A DNA stretch of 64,000 bases from Planktothrix sp. PCC 11201 (GCF_900009135.1 NZ_LT797710.1:45806-109805); one strand, 5' to 3'. Positions 46,532 to 57,333 are shown, counted from the stretch's first letter. A program made the numbers and translations. Notes: generated from the sequence alone by a model not told the origin.

Positions 46532-47353
46532 ATGCTGATGAACATTCTCAAAAAATATTCTGTATTCATTCTGTTGGTGATTGCGATTTTGATCGCTCCC
46601 GTTTGGACAATGCTAACCTCTGCCCAAACTTCTAATACTCTGAAAACTCAAGTCATCGAATATCGCCAAGGAGATGCGGTTTTAGAAGGATATTTAGCCT
46701 ATGATTCTTCAAAAACAGGCAAACGTCCAGGGGTGTTGGTTGTGCATGAATGGAAGGGGTTAGATGACTATGCAAAAAAACGCACAGAACAACTGGCTAG
46801 TATGGGTTATGTTGCCTTTGCTGCGGATATTTATGGCAAAGGAATTCGACCCCAAACCGCAGAGGAAGCTAAAACCCAAGCGACCCTTTACCGCAATAAC
46901 CGGGCGTTATTAAGGGAAAGGGTAAATGCTGCTTTAGCAGAACTTCGTAAACAACCTCAAACTGATCCTGAAAAGTTGGCTGCGATTGGCTATTGTTTCG
47001 GAGGAACAACAGTGTTAGAATTGGCAAGAAGTGGTGCAGATGTGGATGGGGTGGTGAGTTTTCATGGCGGTTTAGATAGTCCTAATCCCCAGGATGGGAA
47101 ACGAATTAAAAGCAAAGTTTTGGTCTTACATGGGGCGGATGATCCGTTAGTTTCCCAAGAGGATATTCAGGCATTTGAGAAGGAATTGCGAGAGGGAAAT
47201 GTCGATTGGCAAATGGTGAATTATGGTAGAACAGTTCATAGTTTTACTAATCCGAAATCGGGGGATGATCCCTCTAAAGGAATCGCCTATAATCCCGATT
47301 CTGATCGTCGTTCTTTTGAAGCGATGAAACTATTTTTTGAGGAAATTTTTTAA
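46532..47353 (+). CDS. Secreted dienelactone hydrolase family protein
   Basis: A 273-residue alpha/beta hydrolase with an N-terminal signal or anchor segment (about residues 10-30, ending SAQT). The catalytic triad of the dienelactone hydrolase family is visible: C in IGYCFGGTTVLEL, D in LHGADDPLVS and H in RTVHSFTNP. The family acts on lactones and esters; a defined substrate cannot be given for the exported cyanobacterial members. Monocistronic, with rsmH upstream on the same strand but separated by a repeat region. Confidence 0.85.
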   Translation: MLMNILKKYSVFILLVIAILIAPVWTMLTSAQTSNTLKTQVIEYRQGDAVLEGYLAYDSSKTGKRPGVLVVHEWKGLDDYAKKRTEQLASMGYVAFAADIYGKGIRPQTAEEAKTQATLYRNNRALLRERVNAALAELRKQPQTDPEKLAAIGYCFGGTTVLELARSGADVDGVVSFHGGLDSPNPQDGKRIKSKVLVLHGADDPLVSQEDIQAFEKELREGNVDWQMVNYGRTVHSFTNPKSGDDPSKGIAYNPDSDRRSFEAMKLFFEEIF

Positions 47354-47417
47354 AGGTTAAAGGTGCGATCGCTTTTTTAAACAAGAGGCGATCGCATTTA
47401 TTTTCTATAGATTTCTA

Positions 47418-48101
47418 TTAAATTAAACCTGCAATAATATTAATACTCATCGCCACAATTACGGTATTAAAGAAAAAAGAAAGAATGCTATGAAATAGCG
47501 ATAAACGCCTTAATGATCGCGAGGTAATTTGTACATCTGAAACTTGACTGGTCATGCCAATTACAAAAGAAAAATATAAAAAATCCCAGTAGTCTGGCTC
47601 TATATCTTCGGGAAAATCCAGTCCTCCTGCTGGAGAATTACTGAGAGTTTTATGGTCTTGATAATATTCATGGGCATAGTGAATCGCAAAAATTGTATGA
47701 ACTAGCAACCATGACCCAATAATTGTGATCACTGCCAAAATTATATGGGGAATAATTATATGAATATTCTGATCTTTTGTTTCTTTTAATATAAAAGTAA
47801 TTGCTAATATACTAGCACAGGCAGCAGCCGTAATTAAGCTCAAAATTACTAATCTTCCTTCATCCTGACTTTGAGCATTGCGGCGCATTGTTTTGGGGAT
47901 TGCTTGCACCATTAATAGCCAAGTTGAGATTAAAAAACAGAGCATTCCCGTATTCCATACCGAGAGAATCCGAGTGGATAAACTAAACCAAGATGGCAGA
48001 AAAAATGATGATATTAAAGAGAATAAAGCCGATAAAATCAGGCGATAGCGAACTCTCCATTGGTGAGGAATTTGAGGTTTGAGCATTAGTTTATATCCCA
48101 A
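47418..48101 (-). CDS. DUF1345 family membrane protein
   Basis: A 227-residue membrane protein with about six hydrophobic segments. The C-terminal region SFVIGMTSQVSDVQITSRSL and FFFNTVIVAMSINI is the conserved signature of DUF1345, a family of unknown function. It starts six bases after the stop of the GGDEF-EAL gene and is likely co-transcribed with it. Confidence 0.8.
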   Translation of the reverse strand: MGYKLMLKPQIPHQWRVRYRLILSALFSLISSFFLPSWFSLSTRILSVWNTGMLCFLISTWLLMVQAIPKTMRRNAQSQDEGRLVILSLITAAACASILAITFILKETKDQNIHIIIPHIILAVITIIGSWLLVHTIFAIHYAHEYYQDHKTLSNSPAGGLDFPEDIEPDYWDFLYFSFVIGMTSQVSDVQITSRSLRRLSLFHSILSFFFNTVIVAMSINIIAGLI

Positions 48102-48107
48102 ATTTTA

Positions 48108-50258
48108 TTAATTAAAGTTAATTGGGACGGGGTGGGAAATTCCGTAACCCTGAGCATAATCAACTCCTATCTCCCGCAATTTTTCTAAGATCATTTCGTC
48201 CTCGACAAACTCAGCCACCGTTTCCAAATTCATGGCATGGGCAATATGATTAAAACTTTCAACGATCGCTTGAGAAATCAAATTATGATTAATATTCTTG
48301 ACAAAAATACCATCTATTTTTAGATAATCAACGGGTAAATTCATCAAATAAGCAAAGGAGCTTAACCCACTGCCAAAATCATCTAAAGCAAAACTACAGC
48401 CAATCTCTTTGAGCGCGCCTATGAAATATCGGGCTTGGTCAAAGTTAGCGATCGCTTCGGTTTCAGTAATTTCAAAACAAATGGTCTGTGGGGGAATTTG
48501 GAAGCGAGGAAATTGTTCGATTAAAAACCTCATAAACTGATGATTACAAATACTAGCACCAGAAAGATTAATCGTATATAAGCCTTTAGTCAGAATTTCT
48601 TGCCTAGATAAATTTTGATAATTCGAGAAAAAAGTTTCAATTACCCAGCAATCGATCTCGGTGATCAAGCCATAACGTTCGGCGGCGGGAATAAACTCAT
48701 TAGGCGAGACTAATTCGTCATTATCACCTAACATTCTGACCAAAATCTCATAATGCTCTACTAAAGGTTTAGAAGTAATAGAGATAATCTTTTGATAGTA
48801 GAGACAAAAACGATTGGTTTCCAGGGCTCGACTGATTTTGGCAATTAACTGTCTCTCCCCCCGCTGTTTAATGAGTTCGCGATCATCTTGACGGTAAATA
48901 TGAACACAGTTGCGCCCGTTCGCTTTAGCAGCATAACAAGCCGCATCAGCTGCTCCTAAAACCTCCATCAAATCTCGGCTAGTTTGGTCAATGGCAACCA
49001 CTCCAATACTGACCCCGAGGATAAAAGTTTTGCCACTCCACATAAACCGAAACTGACGCACTAGGTCTTTGAGATTTTCTGCAATATCAAAAGATTGAGC
49101 GAGGGGACATTGATTGAGCAAAAGACCAAATTCATCACCCCCCAGGCGAGCCAATATATCATTAGCGCGAACCCCCTGTTGTAAAAGTTCCGTAATTTGA
49201 CGCAGTAACTCATCCCCAGCAATATGACCGACGGTATCGTTAACAACTTTAAACTGATCTAAATCTAAATAACAGAGAACGTGCTGCTGATTGCTATTTT
49301 TAGTAGAAGCGATCGCATCTATGAGGTACTGCTCAAATCCTCGACGGTTAATTAACCCTGTCAGGGCATCATGACTGGCTTCCCAGGAGAGTTGACGGGT
49401 GAGATGACGCCATTGGGTCATATCATGAAAGACAATGACTGCGCCGATAACTTCACCTTGACGATCGCGAATTGGGGCTGCTGAGTCCTCAATCGCATAC
49501 TCCGTCCCATCCCGGGCAATCAGAATTGTATGGTTATTAGCTGAACCTACTATTTTCCCTTCTAACAGTGCTTGGCTGACCGGATTATCTGCGGGTTTTC
49601 GGGTAACTTCATTAATAATTACCAAAACCTCAGATAAAGAAAGTCCTTGGGCCTGCTCTGCTTTCCAGCCCGTGAGTTTTTCAGCAACTGAATTAATATA
49701 TCTAATATTCCCTTGGGCATCAGTGGTAATCACCCCATCACCAATAGATTGTAAGGTCACCTGAGCTAATTCTTTTTCAGCAAAGAGGATATCTTTGAGG
49801 CGTTGATGTTCTTCTATCTCTTTGAGCAGGCGCAAATTCTGTTCTTGCAGTCTTTTTTGGAGTCGTTGGATAGTGAGGTGAGTTTCGACCCGGGCTAATA
49901 CTTCTTCGACTTGAAACGGCTTAGAAATATAATCTACCCCGCCCGCCGCCAGTCCTTGAACTTTATTTAATGTTTCATTCAGTGCACTTAAAAAAATCAC
50001 GGGAATATTTGCGGTGCGCTCATCGGATTTTAATTGTCTGCACACTTCATAGCCATCGATATCGGGTAATTTAATATCAAGTAAGATTAATTCCGTCGAT
50101 GGAGATTGGGCGGCTCTGAGTGCCATGGCCCCCGTCGTGGCACTGCGAACCTTATAGCCTTCTTCACTCAAGGTATCCCTGAGCAAACGGAGGTTATCGG
50201 GTAAATCGTCAACGATTAAAATATCCCCTTGATGACTGATAATTGGATCGCTTATCAT
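48108..50258 (-). CDS. Response regulator with PAS, GGDEF and EAL domains
   Basis: A 716-residue c-di-GMP signalling protein. Receiver domain (~1-125) with phospho-acceptor D61 in LLDIKLPDIDG; a short coiled coil; PAS (~160-285); GGDEF (~295-460) with intact ARLGGDEFGLLL and an intact inhibitory site RAND five residues upstream; EAL (~475-710) in which the first motif reads EIL but ETEA and DDFGSGLSSF are complete. Both cyclase and phosphodiesterase activities are possible, with feedback control at RAND. Divergent from a hybrid histidine kinase, which is its likely partner. Confidence 0.92.
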   Translation of the reverse strand: MISDPIISHQGDILIVDDLPDNLRLLRDTLSEEGYKVRSATTGAMALRAAQSPSTELILLDIKLPDIDGYEVCRQLKSDERTANIPVIFLSALNETLNKVQGLAAGGVDYISKPFQVEEVLARVETHLTIQRLQKRLQEQNLRLLKEIEEHQRLKDILFAEKELAQVTLQSIGDGVITTDAQGNIRYINSVAEKLTGWKAEQAQGLSLSEVLVIINEVTRKPADNPVSQALLEGKIVGSANNHTILIARDGTEYAIEDSAAPIRDRQGEVIGAVIVFHDMTQWRHLTRQLSWEASHDALTGLINRRGFEQYLIDAIASTKNSNQQHVLCYLDLDQFKVVNDTVGHIAGDELLRQITELLQQGVRANDILARLGGDEFGLLLNQCPLAQSFDIAENLKDLVRQFRFMWSGKTFILGVSIGVVAIDQTSRDLMEVLGAADAACYAAKANGRNCVHIYRQDDRELIKQRGERQLIAKISRALETNRFCLYYQKIISITSKPLVEHYEILVRMLGDNDELVSPNEFIPAAERYGLITEIDCWVIETFFSNYQNLSRQEILTKGLYTINLSGASICNHQFMRFLIEQFPRFQIPPQTICFEITETEAIANFDQARYFIGALKEIGCSFALDDFGSGLSSFAYLMNLPVDYLKIDGIFVKNINHNLISQAIVESFNHIAHAMNLETVAEFVEDEMILEKLREIGVDYAQGYGISHPVPINFN

Positions 50259-50410
50259 GCTATATCTTTAATTTGATAAAATTTAAGTATAATATAGCAA
50301 TATTTTACTGAATAGGGAAAAAATATTAATGGGTTTTTATTAGATACTCATATTTTATTTTCTGGGGATTTCAGATAGTTGGAATTTCCTAAATATCAAG
50401 TAAATCGGTT

Positions 50411-53400
50411 ATGAAAAATCGGACTTCCCAAATCGCCGGGCTACTGGTTATTTCCATCTCTGTAATTGTACTCCTAGGTTGGCAATTTAACCTATCCCTG
50501 CTCAAAAGTGGTTTTCCCTCGATGACCTCAACCATGAAAGTAAACACAGCACTGTGCTTTCTGTCTGCTGGAGTATCTTTAATATTGTTGTCGCGCCCAC
50601 GACCCACCCAACTATATTATCGAATCTCTCAAGGTTTAGCCGGAGCGATCATTTTCATCGGTTTACTAACCCTGAGCGGATATTTATTCGGTTCGGATTT
50701 GAAGACAAATCATGGATATATTGTATCCTCAGAAACCCATGATTCAGGACGCATGAGAATCAATACGGCGTTCAATTTTGTCCTGATGGGAGTAGCCCTA
50801 TTCCTACTCGGGCGAAACCGTCCCTGGAATATTGGGTTGGCTCAGATTTGTAGTAGTGTTGCGGCTTTAATTTCTCTGTTAGCGTTATTAGGACACCTAT
50901 TCCATGTCGATGTTCTTGAACGATTTTTCCTCCTAAGCACGGGTCAAGCAATCAACTCAATCCTAGCCTTTTTCCTTCTCCATATCGGAATTTTGTGGCT
51001 CCGACCGCAGGAGGGATTCATGCAGGTCTTAACCAGTCCCCTAGTGGGTGGTGTCATACTTCGACTGTTACTCCCTTGGGCAATTGTTTTTCCCATATCC
51101 CTAAACTTGTTAACATTTCAAGGACAAAAATTAGGCTGGTATAACGCCGAATTTGGCTATAGTTTACGGTCAATCATTCTAGTTTTGACCTTCTCAATTC
51201 TGCTCTGGGTCACGGCTCGATTTTTGAACCAAATTGATCACCAACGCCAACAAGCCGAGGTACAACTCAAAAAAATTAACCAAACCTTAGAAAGTCTTGT
51301 AACCGAACGCACAGAATCTTTAGAAAAATCCCAGGCTCGTTTTGCCGGAATTTTAGAAATTGCCAATGATGCGATTATTTCAGTGGATAGCACTCAACAT
51401 ATTACCCTGTTTAATCAAGGGGCGGAAAAGATTTTTGGTTACAAACTAGAGGAGGTTTTGGGGCAACCTTTGAGTTTATTACTCCCAGAACAGTTTAGAA
51501 ATGCCCATCATCAGCATATCCAAAAATTTGCCCAGTCTTCGGGAAAAGCCAGAAGAATGGGAGAACGAGGTGAAATTTGGGGTCGTCGTCGAAATGGGAC
51601 GCAGTTTTTGGCTGAAGCCTCAATTTCTCGGTTAGAAATCGGAGACGAAACATTATTTACGGTTATTTTGCGGGATATTAGCGATCGCAAACAGATTGAG
51701 ACGGCTTTACGCAATAGTGAAGAACAGTTTCGCCATGCGTTTCAAGATGCCTCAATTGGGATGGGAATTCTTTCGATGGATGGGCATTGGCTGAAAGTCA
51801 ATCCTGCTTTGTGTCAAATTGTTGGCTACTCTCCAGAGGAATTGCTAACACTAACATTTGAAGATATTACCTATCCTGAAGACTTGGAAGTAGATCTGAA
51901 CAATAGACATCAGCTATTAGCAGGAACCCTGTCAACTTACCAACGAGAAAAACGTTATATCCATAAGCAAGGACATATTGTTTGGATTCTGCTGAATGGA
52001 TCGGTCGTCCAAGATCAGCAGGGAAATCCACTGCACATTATTGCTCAAATCCAAGATATCACGGCCAGAAAAGAAGCTCAAAAGACCCTAGAACTGCAAA
52101 GCATTATTATGAATAATATGGCGGGGGGAGTCTGTTTAGTTAAAGTCCCAGATTTGATAATTGTCTACACTAATCCCAAGTTTGATGCGATGTTTGGCTA
52201 TGCAGAGGGCGAACTTTCCGGTCAACCCGTGGGTGTAATTAATTATGTCGATACCCGGGTGACGCCCGATGCCACCGTTGAAGATATCGCCACCCAACTT
52301 GAACGGGACGGGGAAGCCAAATATGAGGTCTACAATCGGAAAAAAGATGGCACACTCTTTTGGTGCCGAGTTCACACCTCTAGGTTTGAGCATCCTGAAT
52401 ACGGAACTGTATATGTTGCTGTTCAGCAGAATATCACAGAGCTAAGACTGGCGGAACAAGCCCTGCAAGCCACCACTAATCGCCTTAACTTTCTGCTCAA
52501 CTACAGCCCCGTTGTGATTTTTAGCAGTAGACCCGATGGTGACTATGGTGCAACATTTGTTAGCGAAAATATCAAGGATTTATTGGGCTACGAACCCAAA
52601 GCGTTTTTAGAAGATTCTGAATTTTGGATGAATCATCTACATCCAGATGACGCAGATCAAGTGTTTAATGGACTGGCAAATCTATTCGACGATGGTTTTC
52701 ATTTTCAAGAATTCCGTCTTCTGCACGCAGATGGGAATTATCGTTGGGTACTCGAACAAGTCAAACTCATTCGAGATCAGGTAGGTAGACCTGTGGAAAT
52801 TTTGGGATATTTAATTGATATTAGCGATCGCAAACAATTTGAATTAGAACTTCAGCAGGCAAAAGAAGCAGCAGAAGCAGCTAACCAAGCTAAGAGTATC
52901 TTTCTTGCCAATATGAGTCATGAACTCCGCACCCCCCTCAACTCAATTTTAGGATTCACGCAATTAATGAGCTATGAAAGCGCTTTGCCTCCTTCCGTCC
53001 AAGAACGCTTACAAATTGTTAATCGGAGTGGTAAACATTTGTTGGATTTGATTAATGATATTTTAGATTTATCCAAAATTGAAAGCGGACGGATGACCCT
53101 CAATCTTTCTGACTTTGACTTAACAAATTTACTAACTTCCATTCAAGATCTGTTTCAAGTTAAAGTTCAATCTAAAGAATTACAGCTAATTGTTGAGCGA
53201 GATCCCGATCTTCCCAAATTTGTGCATACCGATGAGAAAAAACTCTATCAAGTCTTAGTCAATCTCCTCGGTAATGCGATTAAGTTTACTAAGCAAGGAA
53301 GTATCACCCTGCGGGTAAGAGTAGGACAAAAAGAAACAAACTTCTGTCGTATAAGCTTTGCCATTGATGATACGGGGGTGGGAATTGCGCCCACAGAAAT

Positions 53401-54289
53401 TGAGAGTTTATTTCAGGTTTTTGTACAAGCCGAAGCCGGAAATAATTTGAGTCAAGGTACGGGTCTGGGTTTAGCCATTAGTCAAAAACTAATCCAACTT
53501 ATGGGCGGTCAAATTCGGGTTAAAAGCACTTTAAACCGAGGGAGCACTTTTTTCTTTGAGATTGGTGTACAGTTACCTCAAGCCAAGTCCTTACCCTCAG
53601 AATCAATTATTGATCAAAGAGTAATTAGTTTAGCTCCCGGACAACCAACTTACCGCATTCTTGTCGTCGAAGATTTAGAAGAAAATCGTCACTTGTTAGT
53701 CGATATCCTGACCTCAGTTGGTTTTCAGGTGAGGGAAGCAACCCAGGGCTTGGAGGCACTTTCGCTGTGGGAAAATTGGTTGCCACACTTGATTTTTATG
53801 GATCTGCGAATGCCGATCATAGATGGATATACTGCTACAAAACGCATTAGAGAAAACCCTAAGAGCCAAGAAACTGTTATTATTGCTTTAACTGCTAGTG
53901 TTTTTGAAGAAGATCGAGAGAAAGTTATTCTGACTGGCTGTAACGATTTTATCAGCAAGCCATTTCAGCAGAGAGAAATTTTTGACAAACTCGCTAAATA
54001 TTTGGGAGTGCAATATATTTACGAAGCCGAAGAACAAGCCCCCAAAAAACAATTGGTTGAAACGCTTTCTGTAGAAGATATATCTATGATGTCTCCTCAG
54101 TGGTTAGAACAAATGTATCAAGCCGCATACTATCTCGATACTGAAGTAATGAACGAATTAATCTTACAAATTCCCGAATCTAAAGCCAGTTTATCCCAAG
54201 CACTAACTGATTACATCAATAACTTTAATTCTGACCGAATTATGGAGTTAATTCAACCGTTGCTAGGGGAAGTAATAGGGAATAGCTAA
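50411..54289 (+). CDS. Hybrid sensor histidine kinase with four PAS domains
   Basis: A 1292-residue kinase. Residues ~1-275 hold about eight membrane segments forming a MASE-like sensor; then a coiled coil, four PAS domains (~305, ~430, ~565, ~690), HisKA with H837 in NMSHELRTPLN, an HATPase domain with NLLGNAIKFT and DDTGVGIAP, and a receiver domain with D1131 in FMDLRMPIIDG. The last ~110 residues are helical without an HPt histidine. Divergent from the GGDEF-EAL response regulator, 152 bases apart, suggesting a linked pathway. Confidence 0.92.
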   Translation: MKNRTSQIAGLLVISISVIVLLGWQFNLSLLKSGFPSMTSTMKVNTALCFLSAGVSLILLSRPRPTQLYYRISQGLAGAIIFIGLLTLSGYLFGSDLKTNHGYIVSSETHDSGRMRINTAFNFVLMGVALFLLGRNRPWNIGLAQICSSVAALISLLALLGHLFHVDVLERFFLLSTGQAINSILAFFLLHIGILWLRPQEGFMQVLTSPLVGGVILRLLLPWAIVFPISLNLLTFQGQKLGWYNAEFGYSLRSIILVLTFSILLWVTARFLNQIDHQRQQAEVQLKKINQTLESLVTERTESLEKSQARFAGILEIANDAIISVDSTQHITLFNQGAEKIFGYKLEEVLGQPLSLLLPEQFRNAHHQHIQKFAQSSGKARRMGERGEIWGRRRNGTQFLAEASISRLEIGDETLFTVILRDISDRKQIETALRNSEEQFRHAFQDASIGMGILSMDGHWLKVNPALCQIVGYSPEELLTLTFEDITYPEDLEVDLNNRHQLLAGTLSTYQREKRYIHKQGHIVWILLNGSVVQDQQGNPLHIIAQIQDITARKEAQKTLELQSIIMNNMAGGVCLVKVPDLIIVYTNPKFDAMFGYAEGELSGQPVGVINYVDTRVTPDATVEDIATQLERDGEAKYEVYNRKKDGTLFWCRVHTSRFEHPEYGTVYVAVQQNITELRLAEQALQATTNRLNFLLNYSPVVIFSSRPDGDYGATFVSENIKDLLGYEPKAFLEDSEFWMNHLHPDDADQVFNGLANLFDDGFHFQEFRLLHADGNYRWVLEQVKLIRDQVGRPVEILGYLIDISDRKQFELELQQAKEAAEAANQAKSIFLANMSHELRTPLNSILGFTQLMSYESALPPSVQERLQIVNRSGKHLLDLINDILDLSKIESGRMTLNLSDFDLTNLLTSIQDLFQVKVQSKELQLIVERDPDLPKFVHTDEKKLYQVLVNLLGNAIKFTKQGSITLRVRVGQKETNFCRISFAIDDTGVGIAPTEIESLFQVFVQAEAGNNLSQGTGLGLAISQKLIQLMGGQIRVKSTLNRGSTFFFEIGVQLPQAKSLPSESIIDQRVISLAPGQPTYRILVVEDLEENRHLLVDILTSVGFQVREATQGLEALSLWENWLPHLIFMDLRMPIIDGYTATKRIRENPKSQETVIIALTASVFEEDREKVILTGCNDFISKPFQQREIFDKLAKYLGVQYIYEAEEQAPKKQLVETLSVEDISMMSPQWLEQMYQAAYYLDTEVMNELILQIPESKASLSQALTDYINNFNSDRIMELIQPLLGEVIGNS

Positions 54290-54321
54290 TTTATTTTGTT
54301 AATTTTATAATCAAATCTGTA

Positions 54322-54483
54322 TTAAATCAATAATAAAAACTGGTCAACTGTAATAATACTAATTGCTCGAAAAGGATTTAATACCAACAAATCCTTATCT
54401 CCTGTAATTATATAATCAGCGTTACCACTAACAGCCAATTCTAAATATTTATTATCTTTGGGATCTCGGCATTCTTCTATTGA
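54322..54483 (-). pseudogene. Truncated VapC-like PIN toxin
   Basis: In the frame shifted relative to the antitoxin-like gene, about 53 codons read SIEECRDPKDNKYLELAVSG, then ADYIITGDKDLLVLNPFRAI, and end at the TAA at 54322. This is the C-terminal third of a PIN-domain toxin (conserved acidic residues in RDPKDNK and TGDKDLL). The first ~85 residues are missing. The gene seems to have lost its front part by a deletion that joined it to the end of the antitoxin-like gene. Confidence 0.7.
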
Positions 54484-54719
54484 TTTAAAATCTCCTCTAA
54501 TATTTCAGGAGTTAAACCTCTAGCTATGGCTTTTCTACTAATATCATCCATTAATTGCCCTAGGGTATCAACTTTTTCTGTTTGAATGGAGTTGATTTTT
54601 AGTTTCATTAATGTGGAAAATTTTAATTCAATTTGTTGCTTTTCTATGTCACTTGCTTCCCGATAGGCTTGAGCAATTTCTTCTGGTACTTTAATCGTAA
54701 TTTCTTGTAATTTATTCAT
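54477..54719 (-). CDS. Antitoxin-like protein of the broken VapBC-type pair
   Basis: An 80-residue, charged, mostly helical protein beginning MNKLQEITIKVPEEIAQAYR, of the type encoded before PIN toxins in cyanobacteria. Its end overlaps the truncated PIN remnant. Without an intact toxin it is probably an orphan antitoxin. Start is ATG. Confidence 0.65.
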   Translation of the reverse strand: MNKLQEITIKVPEEIAQAYREASDIEKQQIELKFSTLMKLKINSIQTEKVDTLGQLMDDISRKAIARGLTPEILEEILNQ

Positions 54720-54933
54720 AATTTGTTAAACCTCATCTTGCCTCTGATATTTATCGGATTTCCTCTGTTTTCGACCTTCTAAAATGTTAACATGAATTTA
54801 TAGAAAATATTGACAGGGGTTAAAACCCCCTGAATTGCTTTTCATCTGGTGGTCTAAAGCCACTGAATTTTCAATCTCTGAGATATCTTCTATAATTAAA
54901 AGATTGTTCAGTATTCATTATTTCCCACTCGCC

Positions 54934-56184
54934 GTGACTACCACTCCCTTACCTCCCAATCCCCAACGCCCCGCCACACAACGCCCAGACCTGCTCGGAC
55001 GCTTCGGACAATTTGGAGGCAAATATGTCCCAGAAACCCTAATGCCTGCCTTAGCTGAACTGGAAACAGCCTATAACCATTATCGTCAAGATCCCGAATT
55101 CCAAGCCGAACTACAAAGTCTGCTGAAAGACTATGTGGGAAGACCTAGCCCCCTATATTTCGCCGAACGCCTGACCCAATATTATGCTAGACCCGACGGC
55201 AGCGGCCCACAAATTTATCTGAAACGGGAAGACCTCAACCACACCGGAGCCCATAAAATTAATAACGCCCTCGCCCAAGCCCTATTAGCCAAAAAAATGG
55301 GCAAACAGCGCATTATTGCGGAAACCGGGGCGGGTCAACATGGGGTAGCCACGGCGACGGTTTGCGCCCGCTATGGCCTAGACTGCGTGATTTATATGGG
55401 CATTCACGACATGGAGCGTCAAGCCCTGAATGTGTTTAGAATGCGGCTATTAGGGGCGGAAGTGCGCCCGGTGGAAGCGGGTACCGGAACCTTAAAAGAT
55501 GCCACTTCTGAAGCCATCCGCGACTGGGTAACTAACGTTGAGACCACCCATTATATTCTGGGCTCCGTTGCCGGGCCACACCCCTACCCCATGATTGTTC
55601 GGGATTTCCATAATGTGATTGGGGTAGAAACCCGCGCCCAATGTTGGGAGAAATGGGGGGGTTTACCCGATATTTTGTTAGCCTGTGTTGGAGGTGGTTC
55701 TAACGCCATGGGGCTGTTTAATGAGTTTGTCCATGAAACCTCTGTGCGTCTGATCGGGGTCGAAGCTGCCGGGTCAGGGGTGGAAACGGGAAAACACGCC
55801 GCTACCCTCACCCATGGCCGGGTGGGAGTGTTACACGGAGCGATGAGTTATCTATTACAGGATGATGATGGCCAAATCATGGAGGCCCATTCGATTAGTG
55901 CCGGGTTAGATTATCCCGGGGTGGGGCCAGAACATAGTTATTTAAAAGATTTGGGTCGGGCGGAATATTACAGTGTGACCGACCAGCAAGCGTTGGATGC
56001 GTTTCAACGGTTATCCCGTTTAGAAGGGATTATTCCCGCCTTGGAAACAGCCCATGCGATCGCCTATTTAGAAACCCTTTGTCCGCAATTGGAAGGCAGT
56101 CCTCGGATTATTTTAAATTGTTCAGGACGGGGGGATAAGGATGTTCAAACGGTACAAAAATTCCTGAATCATTCTAATAGTTAG
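54934..56184 (+). CDS. trpB: Tryptophan synthase beta chain
   Basis: A PLP enzyme that makes tryptophan from indole and serine. I choose the GTG at 54934 ([20 protein letters not shown]), giving 416 residues; the open frame begins at 54835, but the extra residues do not fit the family. The PLP lysine lies in [18 protein letters not shown], the glycine-rich phosphate loop in [14 protein letters not shown], and the N-terminal [19 protein letters not shown] is conserved. No other trp gene is adjacent, as is common in cyanobacteria. Confidence 0.94.
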   Translation: MTTTPLPPNPQRPATQRPDLLGRFGQFGGKYVPETLMPALAELETAYNHYRQDPEFQAELQSLLKDYVGRPSPLYFAERLTQYYARPDGSGPQIYLKREDLNHTGAHKINNALAQALLAKKMGKQRIIAETGAGQHGVATATVCARYGLDCVIYMGIHDMERQALNVFRMRLLGAEVRPVEAGTGTLKDATSEAIRDWVTNVETTHYILGSVAGPHPYPMIVRDFHNVIGVETRAQCWEKWGGLPDILLACVGGGSNAMGLFNEFVHETSVRLIGVEAAGSGVETGKHAATLTHGRVGVLHGAMSYLLQDDDGQIMEAHSISAGLDYPGVGPEHSYLKDLGRAEYYSVTDQQALDAFQRLSRLEGIIPALETAHAIAYLETLCPQLEGSPRIILNCSGRGDKDVQTVQKFLNHSNS

Positions 56185-56665
56185 CTGAAGTAAATTATTC
56201 ACCGCTTAACATTTTTTGGGTGGGTGGTAATATGTCACCTACCCCTAGGGTTAATATCTTTGATCGCCCAATCAATATTAGTTTTTCTAATTTATCTAGG
56301 GGTATAATTTTATTTTTTAAAAGATTGTCAAGGAGTCATGACATTTTATTGAAAATTACTCTCAAATAGTTGACGAAATCATCGGGGTTCTGGTACACTA
56401 TAAAATATACCTGCCAAGGGGTTGTTGTGTTTAAGAGCAAAAATAGCGTCTAAAACCCTGATTATTTCGTGAAATATCCGGTTTTTTTGCCCCAATTGCC
56501 AGCCTATCTTGCACGAATTTTAGGCAAAAAACTGGAAGTCCTAGAAAGGTATCTTGACAAATGGTATGTTTTGTGCATCAAGCAGAAAAAGCGATCGCCA
56601 TCTCCCAAAAACCTGTTTTTCCCCATCGCAACGATACTTTGTCAACCATATTAAAAAAGCGAACA
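56185..56665. other. Intergenic region trpB / CAP-domain gene
   Basis: These 481 bases contain a likely trpB terminator-type hairpin, gggtgggtg (56218-56226) with cacctaccc (56236-56244), one mismatch. The rest is AT-rich. Short open frames are present but show no coding character, and I see no RNA gene. Confidence 0.45.
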
Positions 56666-57181
56666 ATGTTTAAGTTACCTGTAATGGGAATAGTCTTATT
56701 ATTGGGAGGGTGTACATTTTTATCGAAAACTAACTTAATTTCTCCATCCTTACCGGAGGTAAAACCCATTTTAGCTTCAACTCCTTCTAATCTTGAAAAA
56801 TTAGAGTTATCGGTTTATCAGCAAGTCAATGAATATCGCAAATCTAAGAATTTACCCCTGTTAAAACTTGACCCTAATATTAGTGAACAGTCTCGAATTC
56901 ATAGCTATGCAATGGCTAATGGGAAAGTAGCTTTTGGTCATGGGGGTGCAGAAGCTCGGTTTCAAAAAATTAGTCAGTTTGTTCCTTGGCGAGAAATTGC
57001 GGAGAATGTGGCTTTTAATTCTGGTTATGTTGACCCAGGAAAAGAAGCTGTTAAAGGGTGGATAGAAAGTCCGGGTCATCAACGGAATATGGTGGGAAAT
57101 TTTGACTTAACTGGAGTGGGTATTGTTAAAAATGCGAAGGGAGAGTATTATTTTACTCAAATTTTCGTGAGAAAAAAATAG
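56666..57181 (+). CDS. CAP-domain lipoprotein
   Basis: A 171-residue protein. The ATG at 56666 gives a lipoprotein signal peptide, MFKLPVMGIVLLLGGC, with the lipobox LGGC; an upstream ATG at 56561 would bury it. The mature part is a CAP/SCP-like domain with YRKSKNLPLLKLDPNISEQS, H in FGHGGA, the ENVAFNSG motif and SPGHQRNM. Such proteins are anchored in the outer or plasma membrane and have no settled function in cyanobacteria. Confidence 0.85.
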   Translation: MFKLPVMGIVLLLGGCTFLSKTNLISPSLPEVKPILASTPSNLEKLELSVYQQVNEYRKSKNLPLLKLDPNISEQSRIHSYAMANGKVAFGHGGAEARFQKISQFVPWREIAENVAFNSGYVDPGKEAVKGWIESPGHQRNMVGNFDLTGVGIVKNAKGEYYFTQIFVRKK

Positions 57182-57333
57182 GGTCAATAGGAGTTCTTGC
57201 TATTATTCTGAGAAGGGTTAAGTCTAATTTAACCACAAAGACACGAAGACACAAAGAGGTTTAAAACCTTAACCCGCTCATTGCTATATTTGCCAAACTA
57301 CGATAAAATCAATTAAAATTATTTTTAAATAAT

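Noticed and set aside
56469-56654. 61-codon open frame before the CAP-domain gene
   Set aside because: It overlaps the leader of the CAP gene, has no convincing start signal, and its product shows no domain or signal peptide.
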